From NCBI GenBank assembly GCA_023426765.1, contig JAEZBW010000411.1:1-13085 (forward strand): a stretch of DNA of 13,085 nt. The letters are read 5' to 3'. Within the stretch, counting starts at the first letter, position 1, and each line of letters starts with the position of its first letter. Source of the DNA: Bacillota bacterium. GTDB lineage: Bacteria > Bacillota > Clostridia > DSM-8532. Positions 1 through 5,389 of the stretch are shown here, in pieces. The translations under genes were made by a program, and so were the position numbers. The notes beneath the pieces are model-generated. The model made no database searches. It saw only the letters and a program-made list of their open reading frames with translations, and had not been told where the DNA came from.

Positions 1-674
1 AGATTGTCCTTTTTTAATGCAGAACCTATCAGCAGCACATTTCCCTTGGTGATCGTCCAGGAATAAAAATCGGTAATGGTCTTATCAAAAATCGCCCCGA
101 ACCAGGGAACGGACTCTTCGGTCTGAAACCATTCCTGAACCGCTACATACGGTGTAGGCATTGTTTTATCGGAAAACAGACATTTCCGGACCAGTGAATG
201 CCCGCCATCGGCACCGATAATGATTCTTGCCTTTTCCTTATAGGCCTTGCCCTTATAGGTAAATGTAAACTGTATGAAGTCGTCCATCGCCGAACAGGAT
301 TTAAAGGTACAGCCGTGAGCCACATCCACGCTTCCAGGCACATTATCAATCAGCCATTGGTCAAAAGCCAGCCTGTCCATATTAAAATAGAACCTTTGAT
401 AGTATCGTTCGGTTTGGTTGTCAAGATCGATGGTTCGAACCAAAAAGAGCTGGGGGTCCACCAGAACGGAAGCCGGTACTGCCATGCCCAGCCGTCCGAG
501 CATTTTTTGCGCATCGGGAGCCAGCAGGCCGCCGCAGCATTTGGAGATGCCGGGGTAGTCCTCCCTGGTTAAATCCCGTTTGTCCAACAGAAGAACACTG
601 TAGTCTTTATTCAGAAGCCTCGCCAGCGTACAACCCGCAGGTCCGGCCCCGATAATGGCGATATCATATGGCAT
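1..674 (-). CDS. FAD-dependent oxidoreductase, geranylgeranyl reductase-like (N-terminal part, cut by window edge)
   Basis: The minus frame is open from ATG at 674 to the window edge, giving 224 residues. The protein begins MPYDIAIIGAGPAG, a classic N-terminal FAD-binding Rossmann motif (GxGxxG at about residues 9-14). An acidic-end strand follows (VLLLDKRD), then KCCGGLLAPDAQKML near residues 48-62, a pattern typical of the geranylgeranyl reductase/CbrA-like branch of PHBH-fold flavoproteins. The second FAD motif, GADGGHSLVRK, lies near residue 150. Members reduce prenyl chains or act on small hydrophobic substrates; the substrate here cannot be read. The start is fixed by a GAGGGGG ribosome binding site 8 nt upstream. 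The gene lies directly behind the tRNA-Tyr terminator, with no room for a promoter of its own in the gap. The C-terminal half is outside the window. Family is sure, specific function is not. Confidence 0.85.
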   Translation of the reverse strand, partial: MPYDIAIIGAGPAGCTLARLLNKDYSVLLLDKRDLTREDYPGISKCCGGLLAPDAQKMLGRLGMAVPASVLVDPQLFLVRTIDLDNQTERYYQRFYFNMDRLAFDQWLIDNVPGSVDVAHGCTFKSCSAMDDFIQFTFTYKGKAYKEKARIIIGADGGHSLVRKCLFSDKTMPTPYVAVQEWFQTEESVPWFGAIFDKTITDFYSWTITKGNVLLIGSALKKDN

Positions 675-690
675 AGGAAAACCCCCTCAT

Positions 691-725
691 ATGAAAATAC
701 GATGTGCCAATTTAGCACATCGTAT
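691..725 (-). terminator. Intrinsic terminator behind tRNA-Tyr
   Basis: A perfect 11-bp inverted repeat (697-707 with 715-725, 7-nt loop) begins 1 nt after the encoded CCA end of the tRNA. On the minus strand it is followed by TTTTCAT. The U-tract is short but the stem is strong. It sits between the tRNA and the flavoprotein gene, so it could also reduce read-through into that gene. Confidence 0.8.
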
Positions 726-726
726 C

Positions 727-812
727 TGGTGGGAGAGGGTGGATTCGAACCACCGAAGCTGTTCAGCAACAGATTTACAGTCTGCCCCCATTGGCCGCTC
801 GGGAACTCTCCC
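727..812 (-). tRNA. tRNA-Tyr (anticodon GTA)
   Basis: On the minus strand the 86-nt sequence starts GGGAGAG and ends CTCTCCC-A-CCA, giving a perfect 7-bp acceptor stem with the CCA encoded in DNA. The anticodon arm is CAGA-CTGTAAA-TCTG, with anticodon GTA reading Tyr codons. A long variable arm (GCTG...CAGC) marks a type II tRNA, as expected for bacterial tRNA-Tyr. The T arm is GGTGG-TTCGAAT-CCACC. It is a solitary tRNA gene with its own sigma-A promoter upstream and a hairpin terminator immediately downstream. Confidence 0.97.
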
Positions 813-851
813 CTGTTAAGTTATCCGCTCGTCGCCGAGCGAACAATTAAT

Positions 852-880
852 ATAATACAGGAGGATTCCCCCTTTGTCAA
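852..880 (-). promoter_or_regulatory. Sigma-A promoter of tRNA-Tyr
   Basis: On the minus strand there is a perfect -35 box TTGACA (880-875), a 17-nt spacer and a -10 box TATTAT (857-852). The expected start is near 845, about 33 nt before the mature tRNA. The short leader carries a 6-bp inverted repeat, CGCTCG/CGAGCG (826-841), possibly a processing signal. Confidence 0.8.
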
Positions 881-1051
881 TAATAAAATCGGTAAAAAAA
901 CCATGTATTTTTGTGCATCAATGCAAGTTTCTGGTTCATTTTGGGTGCTTTTGGAACTCATCAGAGATAGATGCTCGTTCTCTCTGGTGCATTCTGTTAT
1001 CTGAACTGCATCATGATAAGATGAACCCTCTCAAAATGGTACCGAAACAAG
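881..1051. other. Intergenic stretch without visible gene
   Basis: Between the tRNA promoter and the stop of the HD-domain gene I see no convincing coding region. Short open frames on the plus strand here lack ribosome binding sites and recognisable composition. There is also no clear U-tailed hairpin to end the HD-gene transcript. Confidence 0.5.
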
Positions 1052-1645
1052 CTAATTACTTCTTTGCTTTAAATAACCCTTGGCAACAGCGTCATCAAGT
1101 AGCTCCTGCACAAAGATCCATAGCTTTTCAGAGCTTTTTTGGACCCTCTGATTGCGTTCGATGACCGGTTCAATAGATATCCCATGGTTCTTCCAGGATT
1201 GACCCTGTGTTGTATAGTTCAGCAGCAAAGGCTGCAGCCTGTCAAGTGCCGCAGCATATCGTGCTTCCGGTGTTTCCATCAGTTCAAATTCTTCCCATAA
1301 CGCAAACATTTCATTTGCCTGTTCCTCGGGCAGTATTGAGAAAACACGCTGAGCACACTTCTCTTCTCGTTCCCGCTTATCCAGCTTGGCCTGCTCATCA
1401 TAGCAATAGGTGTCCCCTGCGTCGATTTCAACGATATCATGCATCAAAACCATCTTCATGACCTTCAGCAGGTCTACCTTCTCGTCGGTATATTCGGCCA
1501 GCAGAAAGGCCATCAGGGCCAAATGCCAGGAATGCTCGGCATCATTTTCATACCGTGTGCCATTGGTAATCAGCGACTGCCTGAAGATTGTCTTCAGCTT
1601 ATCCACTTCCACGATGAATGCAATTTGCTGCTTTAATCGTTCCAT
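1052..1645 (-). CDS. HD-domain protein, YfbR/HDDC2-like 5'-nucleotidase family
   Basis: This 197-residue protein has the HD metal phosphohydrolase signature: H38 in DAEHSWHLAL, H69-D70 in MVLMHDIVEID, and D135 in AAALDRLQP. Spacing and length match E. coli YfbR (199 residues) and human HDDC2, which remove phosphate from deoxynucleoside 5'-monophosphates. The EIDAGD segment after the HD pair is also typical of this group (COG1896). It is probably a cytosolic nucleotide-pool enzyme; the exact substrate is inferred from the family. The ATG at 1645 has a good AAGGAG ribosome binding site about 8 nt upstream. It stands alone between the repeat array downstream of htpG and the tRNA-Tyr gene, with no operon partner. 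No clean promoter was seen; a TTGACT at about 1738-1733 lacks a good -10. Confidence 0.88.
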   Translation of the reverse strand: MERLKQQIAFIVEVDKLKTIFRQSLITNGTRYENDAEHSWHLALMAFLLAEYTDEKVDLLKVMKMVLMHDIVEIDAGDTYCYDEQAKLDKREREEKCAQRVFSILPEEQANEMFALWEEFELMETPEARYAAALDRLQPLLLNYTTQGQSWKNHGISIEPVIERNQRVQKSSEKLWIFVQELLDDAVAKGYLKQRSN

Positions 1646-1751
1646 ACCTGTAACTCCTTTTCATATGGGAAAAAGTTAAGCGTGTACTTTCGGATAACCC
1701 AGGCTGTGAAATGCACCATTATTAATTTTGCCAGTCAATTTGCCCTTGGTT

Positions 1752-1915
1752 CCATTGAGCCAGTTGACCTGTCCTCATTGGTTAAAATAAGCCAAGGTAA
1801 CTGTCCCCATGGTTAAATTGAGCCACGGTACCTGTCCCCATTGGTCAAATTGAGCCAAGGGACCTGTCCCCGCTGGTCAAATTGAGCCAAGGGACCTGTC
1901 CCCTTGGCTCAAAAA
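1752..1915. repeat. Tandem array of about five 32-bp units ending in a perfect hairpin
   Basis: The core TGAGCC recurs at 1756, 1788 (as TAAGCC), 1819, 1851 and 1883, a period of 31-32 bp. Each unit reads roughly TGAGCCAAGGGACCTGTCCC then CATTGGTCAAAT. The two rightmost units are nearly identical and the leftmost are diverged, suggesting ageing away from htpG. The last unit closes with a perfect 12-bp inverted repeat (1882-1893 with 1901-1912, 7-nt loop). The word GGGGACAGGTCCCTTGGCTCA resembles REP-like palindromes mobilised by Y1 (IS200/IS605-type) transposases; that link is from memory of similar repeats, and no transposase gene is present here. Confidence 0.85.
1882..1912 (-). terminator. 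Hairpin just past the htpG stop, possible weak terminator
   Basis: A perfect 12-bp stem with a 7-nt loop lies 6 bp beyond the htpG stop codon. On the minus strand the stem is followed by TTTGACC, a poor U-tract, so efficient intrinsic termination is doubtful. It may instead protect the htpG 3' end or simply be the last repeat unit. Confidence 0.35.
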
Positions 1916-1917
1916 GA

Positions 1918-3813
1918 TCAGATTATTTTTTCCATCAGCTGCAGCGTGCGCTGTACAAACGCTGTCATTGCTTCGGGCTCCAGCGGCCTGTGGCTTAACA
2001 TGGCTATGTCGTAAATTTGCTTAACCAGAAGCTCGCGGTCTTCTTCCTTTTCTTTGTCCTTGATGCTTGCGATAAGCGCTTTAACCAGCTTGTTGCTGCG
2101 GTTAATCACCAGCGTTTCTTCCTTCGGGAACATGCTGCCCATATCTCCGCCGCCGAACATCCGGCTCATTTCCTGCATCCTTCTGGATTGCTCGGACAGA
2201 AGAATGATCGCCGGGGTTGATTCTGATTTCAGCTTCTCCACCTGAACCTTCAAATCCTTGTTGCCCAGAACATCCTTGAAAAGCTTCTCCAGTTTTTCGG
2301 CCTGCTTTTTCGCTTCCTTCTCATTCTCATCAGCGGTTTCATCCTTCAGGTTCGAGGTGATTTCCGCATCAATGCGCAGGAACTTCACATCGGCATTCTG
2401 CCCTTCCAGGAAGCTGATGAAGTGGTTGTCGATGAGTGTGTTCAGCAGCACCGCTTCCATGCCGTTTTCCTTGAACATGTTGATATACTGGGTCTGCTGC
2501 TTTGGTTCATTCACGTAATAAACCGTGTTCTGATGCTTTTCCTTATTCCTTTCAAGGTATTCCGAAAGGGTGACATATTCATCCTTTATGGTTTTAAAGA
2601 TAATAATATCCTTTACCTTATCATAGAATTTATCCTCGCGGATGCATCCATATTTCACAAATGGGTTGATATCATCCCAGTATTTCTTATAATTGTCGGG
2701 TTCTTTCTTATATAGTAATGTCAGCTTGTCGGCAACCTTTTTGGTGATATGCCGGGAAATCATCTGCACATAGCCTTCGTTCTGCAGGAAGCTGCGGGAC
2801 ACATTCAACGGCAGATCAGGGCAATCCAGCGTACCCTTCAGCATCAGCAGGAATTCGGGAATAACCTCTTTTATGTTATCTGCAACGAAGACCTGATTGT
2901 AATACAGCTTGATTTTCCCTTCCATGGTTTCAAACTCATGCTTCAGCCTTGGGAAGTAAATGATCCCCTGCATTCTGAAGGGGTACTCCATATTCAGATG
3001 AATCCAGAAAAGCGGTTCCTGGTAATCCATGAAGGTGTCCCGATAAAATTCCTTATATTCTTCATCGGTGCAGTCCTTCGGATTCTTTTTCCATAGCGGA
3101 TGGACATTGTTCAGCGGCTCGGGCTTCTGCTCTTCGTTTTTATCCTTCTTATCCTTCTTGTCCTTCTCTTCCGGCTTTTCCGTTTCGTCCACCAGATACA
3201 GCTCGTAGGGCAGGAAAGCAAAGTACTTCTTCAGCACCTCACGCATCTTGAATTTCTCGGTGAACTCCTTGCTGTCATCCGCCATATAAAGGGTTACGGT
3301 TGTTCCGATTTCAGTACGATCGGAGACATCCATTTCATATTCAGTATTGCCTTCGCTGGCCCAACGGACGGCCTGAGCGCCTTCCTGATAAGAAAGGGTA
3401 TCAATTTGAACCTTTTTAGCCACCATGAAGGCCGAATAGAAGCCCAGACCGAAATGCCCGATGATTTGCTGGTCATCGGTCTTGTCCTTGTACTTTTCAA
3501 TAAAGTCCTTCGCACCCGAAAAGGCGATCTGGTTGATGTATTTCTTCACTTCTTCATCGGTCATTCCGATGCCATTATCGGTGATTTTAATGGTACCGGC
3601 TTCGTGATTGACCGATACGGTTACTTTAAATGAATGGCCTTCCCCCAGGTTCGCTTCACCCATGGCCGACAATTTACCCAGCTTGCTCATGGCATCAGCC
3701 GCGTTGGATACCAGCTCGCGGATGAAGATGTCCTTTTCGGAATACAGCCACTTTTTAATGATAGGGAATATGTTCTCGGTGTGGATGGATATGTTCCCTT
3801 TTTCCTGAATCAT
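1918..3813 (-). CDS. htpG: Chaperone HtpG (bacterial Hsp90)
   Basis: This 631-residue ATP-dependent chaperone acts as a cytosolic dimer. The N-terminal GHKL ATPase shows the family motifs: ELVSNAADA (catalytic E33, Mg-binding N37), DNGIGM (D79) and GHFGLGFYSAF (about 119-129). The middle domain has NVSR with R340, equivalent to the catalytic arginine contacting ATP phosphate, and the C-terminal dimerisation region ends LEPEAMTAFVQRTLQLMEKII-like. A Lys/Glu-rich charged linker (about 212-233) is longer than in E. coli HtpG. The frame extends 24 codons further upstream, but ATG 3813 is preferred: it has GGGAGGG 7 nt upstream and starts MIQEKGNISIHTENIF like known HtpG proteins. The gene is transcribed alone from a promoter about 270 nt upstream with an adjoining CIRCE operator. 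Confidence 0.98.
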   Translation of the reverse strand: MIQEKGNISIHTENIFPIIKKWLYSEKDIFIRELVSNAADAMSKLGKLSAMGEANLGEGHSFKVTVSVNHEAGTIKITDNGIGMTDEEVKKYINQIAFSGAKDFIEKYKDKTDDQQIIGHFGLGFYSAFMVAKKVQIDTLSYQEGAQAVRWASEGNTEYEMDVSDRTEIGTTVTLYMADDSKEFTEKFKMREVLKKYFAFLPYELYLVDETEKPEEKDKKDKKDKNEEQKPEPLNNVHPLWKKNPKDCTDEEYKEFYRDTFMDYQEPLFWIHLNMEYPFRMQGIIYFPRLKHEFETMEGKIKLYYNQVFVADNIKEVIPEFLLMLKGTLDCPDLPLNVSRSFLQNEGYVQMISRHITKKVADKLTLLYKKEPDNYKKYWDDINPFVKYGCIREDKFYDKVKDIIIFKTIKDEYVTLSEYLERNKEKHQNTVYYVNEPKQQTQYINMFKENGMEAVLLNTLIDNHFISFLEGQNADVKFLRIDAEITSNLKDETADENEKEAKKQAEKLEKLFKDVLGNKDLKVQVEKLKSESTPAIILLSEQSRRMQEMSRMFGGGDMGSMFPKEETLVINRSNKLVKALIASIKDKEKEEDRELLVKQIYDIAMLSHRPLEPEAMTAFVQRTLQLMEKII

Positions 3814-3913
3814 GAAAAACCCTCCCATGCAAATCAATATTCTTTTGTAACCCGGTGCTGGTCTGCACAGGGTACGAATTGCCAAGCGTTTGATTCACAG
3901 TCAGCATTCTATT

Positions 3914-3994
3914 TCAGGCAAATATAGCCTCGGAACTGAAATGTGACCGTTTAACAGTGGAATTTGTCAACAAAAAAGCAACAAGTATGCTCAT
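3914..3994 (-). CDS. Possible 26-codon leader ORF in htpG 5' region
   Basis: The short minus-strand frame MSILVAFLLTNSTVKRSH... ends in TGA at 3914 and has AAGGAG 11 nt before its ATG, a little far. It lies wholly in the htpG leader, about 100 nt before the htpG start, and its first codons overlap the competing hairpins described separately. No homology is recognised. It could be a leader peptide or chance. Confidence 0.2.
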   Translation of the reverse strand: MSILVAFLLTNSTVKRSHFSSEAIFA

Positions 3995-4032
3995 TGCTTT
4001 CCTCACTCCTTATACTTTTCACGAAAGCAATG
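3972..4032 (-). promoter_or_regulatory. Competing hairpins in the htpG leader (attenuator-like)
   Basis: In the minus-strand transcript an upstream arm CATTGCTTTC (4032-4023) can pair perfectly over 10 bp with GAAAGCAATG (4001-3992). The same GAAAGCAA segment can instead pair over 7 bp (4000-3994 with 3981-3975) with TTGCTTT, followed by a few more U residues. The two hairpins are mutually exclusive, the architecture of an attenuator. The second stem is AU-rich and its tail short, so strength as a terminator is uncertain. Confidence 0.35.
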
Positions 4033-4038
4033 TGTATT

Positions 4039-4080
4039 CTCATTCCCCTTATGAGCAGGTGCAATGAGTGATCTCATTAC
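4039..4080. repeat. CTCATT/AATGAG palindromes at the htpG transcription start
   Basis: Around the predicted htpG start an 8-bp inverted repeat (4061-4068 with 4073-4080, one wobble, 4-bp gap) carries AATGAG and CTCATT half-sites. A second CTCAT...ATGAG pair lies at 4039-4055, and a further CTCATT at 3990-3995. The spacing and position just downstream of the -10 box would suit an operator, but no regulator is identified. Confidence 0.45.
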
Positions 4081-4090
4081 TTTTAACAAT

Positions 4091-4119
4091 ATCATAGCGA
4101 TTTCATTTTGGAATGTCAA
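4091..4119 (-). promoter_or_regulatory. Sigma-A promoter of htpG
   Basis: On the minus strand there is a perfect -35 TTGACA (4119-4114), a 17-nt spacer and a -10 TATGAT (4096-4091), the strongest promoter match in the window. The start is expected near 4084, leaving an unusually long leader of about 270 nt before the htpG ATG at 3813. Confidence 0.85.
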
Positions 4120-4126
4120 TAGTTTT

Positions 4127-4153
4127 TTAGCACTCTCGACGAGCGAGTGCTAA
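4127..4153. promoter_or_regulatory. CIRCE operator (HrcA binding site)
   Basis: TTAGCACTC (4127-4135), a 9-bp spacer, and GAGTGCTAA (4145-4153) match the CIRCE consensus at all 18 conserved positions. CIRCE is bound by the heat-shock repressor HrcA, normally at groESL and dnaK operons. Here the nearest downstream gene is htpG, so HrcA control of htpG is likely. The site ends 7 bp upstream of the -35 box instead of lying over the promoter or in the early leader. Confidence 0.95.
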
Positions 4154-4212
4154 TGCCGCTTGAAAAACCCCATATCTCCTTTTTTGCACTTTTAGTTATA
4201 CTTTATCTCAGG

Positions 4213-4340
4213 CGTATTACCGTCGGGTGAACAATACGGTCGGAAACGATGCAGGTTTAAGAGGGGTGGGCGCAAGCGACCTCCGCTCGGATCACATCAG
4301 CCCGCAATGCGGGCTGATGGCCTTTGGCAAAGGTGGTCGG
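4213..4340 (+). ncRNA. Unidentified hairpin-rich element (possible structured RNA)
   Basis: The plus strand can fold into a compact branched structure. A perfect 11-bp hairpin CATCAGCCCGC-AAT-GCGGGCTGATG (4295-4319) is followed at once by CCTTT-GGC-AAAGG (4321-4333). Both can be enclosed by CGACCTCC (4277-4284) pairing with GGTGGTCG (4332-4339), with one mismatch. Weaker inverted repeats (ACCGT/ACGGT) lie upstream at about 4219-4240. No U-tract follows and no clear promoter precedes it. It may be an RNA element, or a palindromic repeat left by a mobile element. I recognise no known riboswitch. Strand is a guess. Confidence 0.3.
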
Positions 4341-4441
4341 TTTATCCTCGAATGTGTCAGTTAGATGATCGATTTATGTTGGTTGGCGCTGTTGTTGGTG
4401 TTTTGAAGGTGGTCTTTTGTGAATAGTAATAGTTAAATTTG

Positions 4442-4470
4442 TTGCGACTTCAGGTATTTTGAGATAAAAT
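4442..4470 (+). promoter_or_regulatory. Possible promoter of the PBECR-like pseudogene
   Basis: TTGCGA (4442-4447), a 17-nt spacer and TAAAAT (4465-4470) make a fair sigma-A promoter, placing a start near 4477, about 20 nt before the ATG at 4499. Confidence 0.4.
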
Positions 4471-4498
4471 CATAATAATCGTAAGACTTGGAGGAAAG

Positions 4499-4902
4499 AT
4501 GTCTGACACAATTCACATAAGCGAAAGCACGCATGAAATACAGATTGTGGGAAGCTTAAACAGGAAATCATTGACTTACTCGGCATTACACTTGTTACCG
4601 GGGATATACTCATGTATCCCGGTGCTATTAAACACATTCAGCGTAAGCGTCCTGATGATTTTGCAAAGTATTTTCAACGGATACCCGAAATAATATCTGA
4701 GCCGGATTATGTCGGAGTGCACCCCAGCGAGCCGGACAGTGTTGAATTTGTAAAAATACTTGACGATGATGTCTTGGTTGCAGTAAAATTAGCTCCCGAA
4801 GGTTATCTTTTTTTATCCAGCATGTATGCCCTCACTCCGGCAAAAGTACCAAAAAGACTGAAAAGTGGACGATTGGTAGCAGTTCCAAAAAATAAGCCTT
4901 GA
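4499..4902 (+). pseudogene. PBECR-like nuclease-fold protein, disrupted by a one-base frameshift
   Basis: An ATG at 4499 behind a strong GGAGG site opens MSDTIHISESTHEIQIVG, then the frame breaks at the G-run 4549-4551. Adding one G gives IVGKLKQEIIDLLGIT and joins the long downstream frame ending at TGA 4902, for a 134-residue protein. The rest (GAIKHIQRKRPDDFAKY, IPEIISEPDYVG, VEFVKILDDDVLVAVKL, FLSSMYAL) resembles small Firmicutes proteins of the PBECR2/3 group, a Barnase/EndoU/ColicinE5-D/RelE-like nuclease fold known from phage and conjugative-element polyvalent proteins. That assignment is from memory of the pattern, moderately sure. Relatives as I recall them have RH where this has KR after HI, so activity may be lost anyway. 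It is the only plus-strand gene in the window. A sequencing indel could mimic the frameshift. Confidence 0.65.
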
Positions 4903-4927
4903 ATTTGTAACTCGCTCGGTGTATAAT
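4899..4927 (+). promoter_or_regulatory. Promoter of the candidate small RNA
   Basis: TTGAAT (4899-4904), 17 nt, then a perfect TATAAT (4922-4927), overlapping the stop codon of the preceding pseudogene. Transcription is expected to start near 4934, just before the folded domain at 4954-5041. Confidence 0.65.
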
Positions 4928-4933
4928 TTTATT

Positions 4934-5084
4934 GTAGAGAGAATAATAATTTATGGGTTGTTGAGGATCGGAAAGGTTCCCGACACGCTATCGCAAGATA
5001 GTTACCAGGTATGCAGGATACGCCGCCCTGCCGACAATCCAAGATTTTATGACCTCCAGTGTAAAAGCTGGAGGTTTTACTTTT
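4934..5084 (+). ncRNA. Candidate small structured RNA, unidentified family
   Basis: About 150 nt lie between a good promoter and a strong terminator without a credible reading frame. The closing helix pairs TGGGTTGTTG (4954-4963) with CGACAATCCA (5032-5041) over 10 bp, including two wobbles. Inside are TCGGAA-AGG-TTCCCGA (about 4968-4983), CTATC-GCAA-GATAG with a GNRA loop (4988-5001), and either GTAT...ATAC or GCAGG...CCTGC in the third arm (about 5009-5031). This multibranched fold resembles a riboswitch aptamer or a stand-alone regulatory RNA. It does not match the conserved cores I can recall for 6S, SRP, tmRNA, RNase P, T-box, TPP, SAM, FMN, cobalamin, ydaO or guanidine RNAs. No plus-strand gene follows, which favours a free RNA over a cis switch. 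Confidence 0.55.
5052..5084 (+). terminator. Intrinsic terminator of the candidate small RNA
   Basis: A perfect 8-bp GC-rich stem ACCTCCAG/CTGGAGGT (5052-5059 with 5068-5075) has an 8-nt loop and is followed by TTTACTTTT. This is the best rho-independent terminator on the plus strand of the window. Confidence 0.85.
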
Positions 5085-5137
5085 GGGCAAAAAGAAAGAC
5101 GGTCATCCGAAGACAACCGATTTTTCTTGCTTTGTTG

Positions 5138-5385
5138 TTATTGCTTATACAATCCCATTGCTCTTATTGTTGCTAAAGCTTTATTTTTGATTTGTGTATC
5201 TTTTGAATTCTTCGTATCAGGGTAAATGTTTCAGGGGCACACCATCCTGTGCGGTTACCAATATGGTGATATCATTGTCATCAACTTCGAGTGATATCGG
5301 TGTTGAAAAAGTACCTCGTTGAAATGCCCTCGATAAGTTGTTTTACTATTGGAGTAAAAATATTCCATGGGTTGCGAACATTATA
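5138..5385 (-). pseudogene. Decayed gene remnant, family unknown
   Basis: Three minus-strand frames carry protein-like sequence that joins in order. About 5385-5331 reads NVRNPWNIFTPIVKQLI, 5330-5220 reads FSTPISLEVDDNDITILVTA then QDGVPLKHLP, and 5221-5138 reads PDTKNSKDTQIKNKALATIR then AMGLYKQ and TAA. Two frameshifts therefore separate the pieces, and no start codon or ribosome site can be assigned. The combined fragment of about 80 residues looks like the C-terminal end of a soluble protein. I do not recognise the family. It lies just downstream of the ispG stop in the same direction, as if an older gene had been truncated when ispG or the neighbouring island was placed here. The joined frames are an inference from composition. 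Confidence 0.5.
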
Positions 5386-5389
5386 TAGA

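Noticed and set aside
1752..1915. CRISPR array
   Set aside because: The 32-bp units are contiguous with no unique spacers, and no cas genes are near.
3100..3633. Long plus-strand frames opposite htpG (up to 177 codons) and opposite the other core genes
   Set aside because: They mirror the codon pattern of well-identified genes on the other strand and show no independent features.
3814..3885. 24-codon N-terminal extension of htpG
   Set aside because: Start at 3885 has no ribosome site and adds residues foreign to HtpG; ATG 3813 has GGGAGGG and the family N-terminus.
4250..4370. Minus-strand frame of about 33 codons through the palindromic element
   Set aside because: No start codon or ribosome site, and interrupted by stops on both sides.
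4919..5176. 85-residue plus-strand frame
   Set aside because: It runs through the RNA helices and the intrinsic terminator, lacks a ribosome site, and its sequence resembles no protein.
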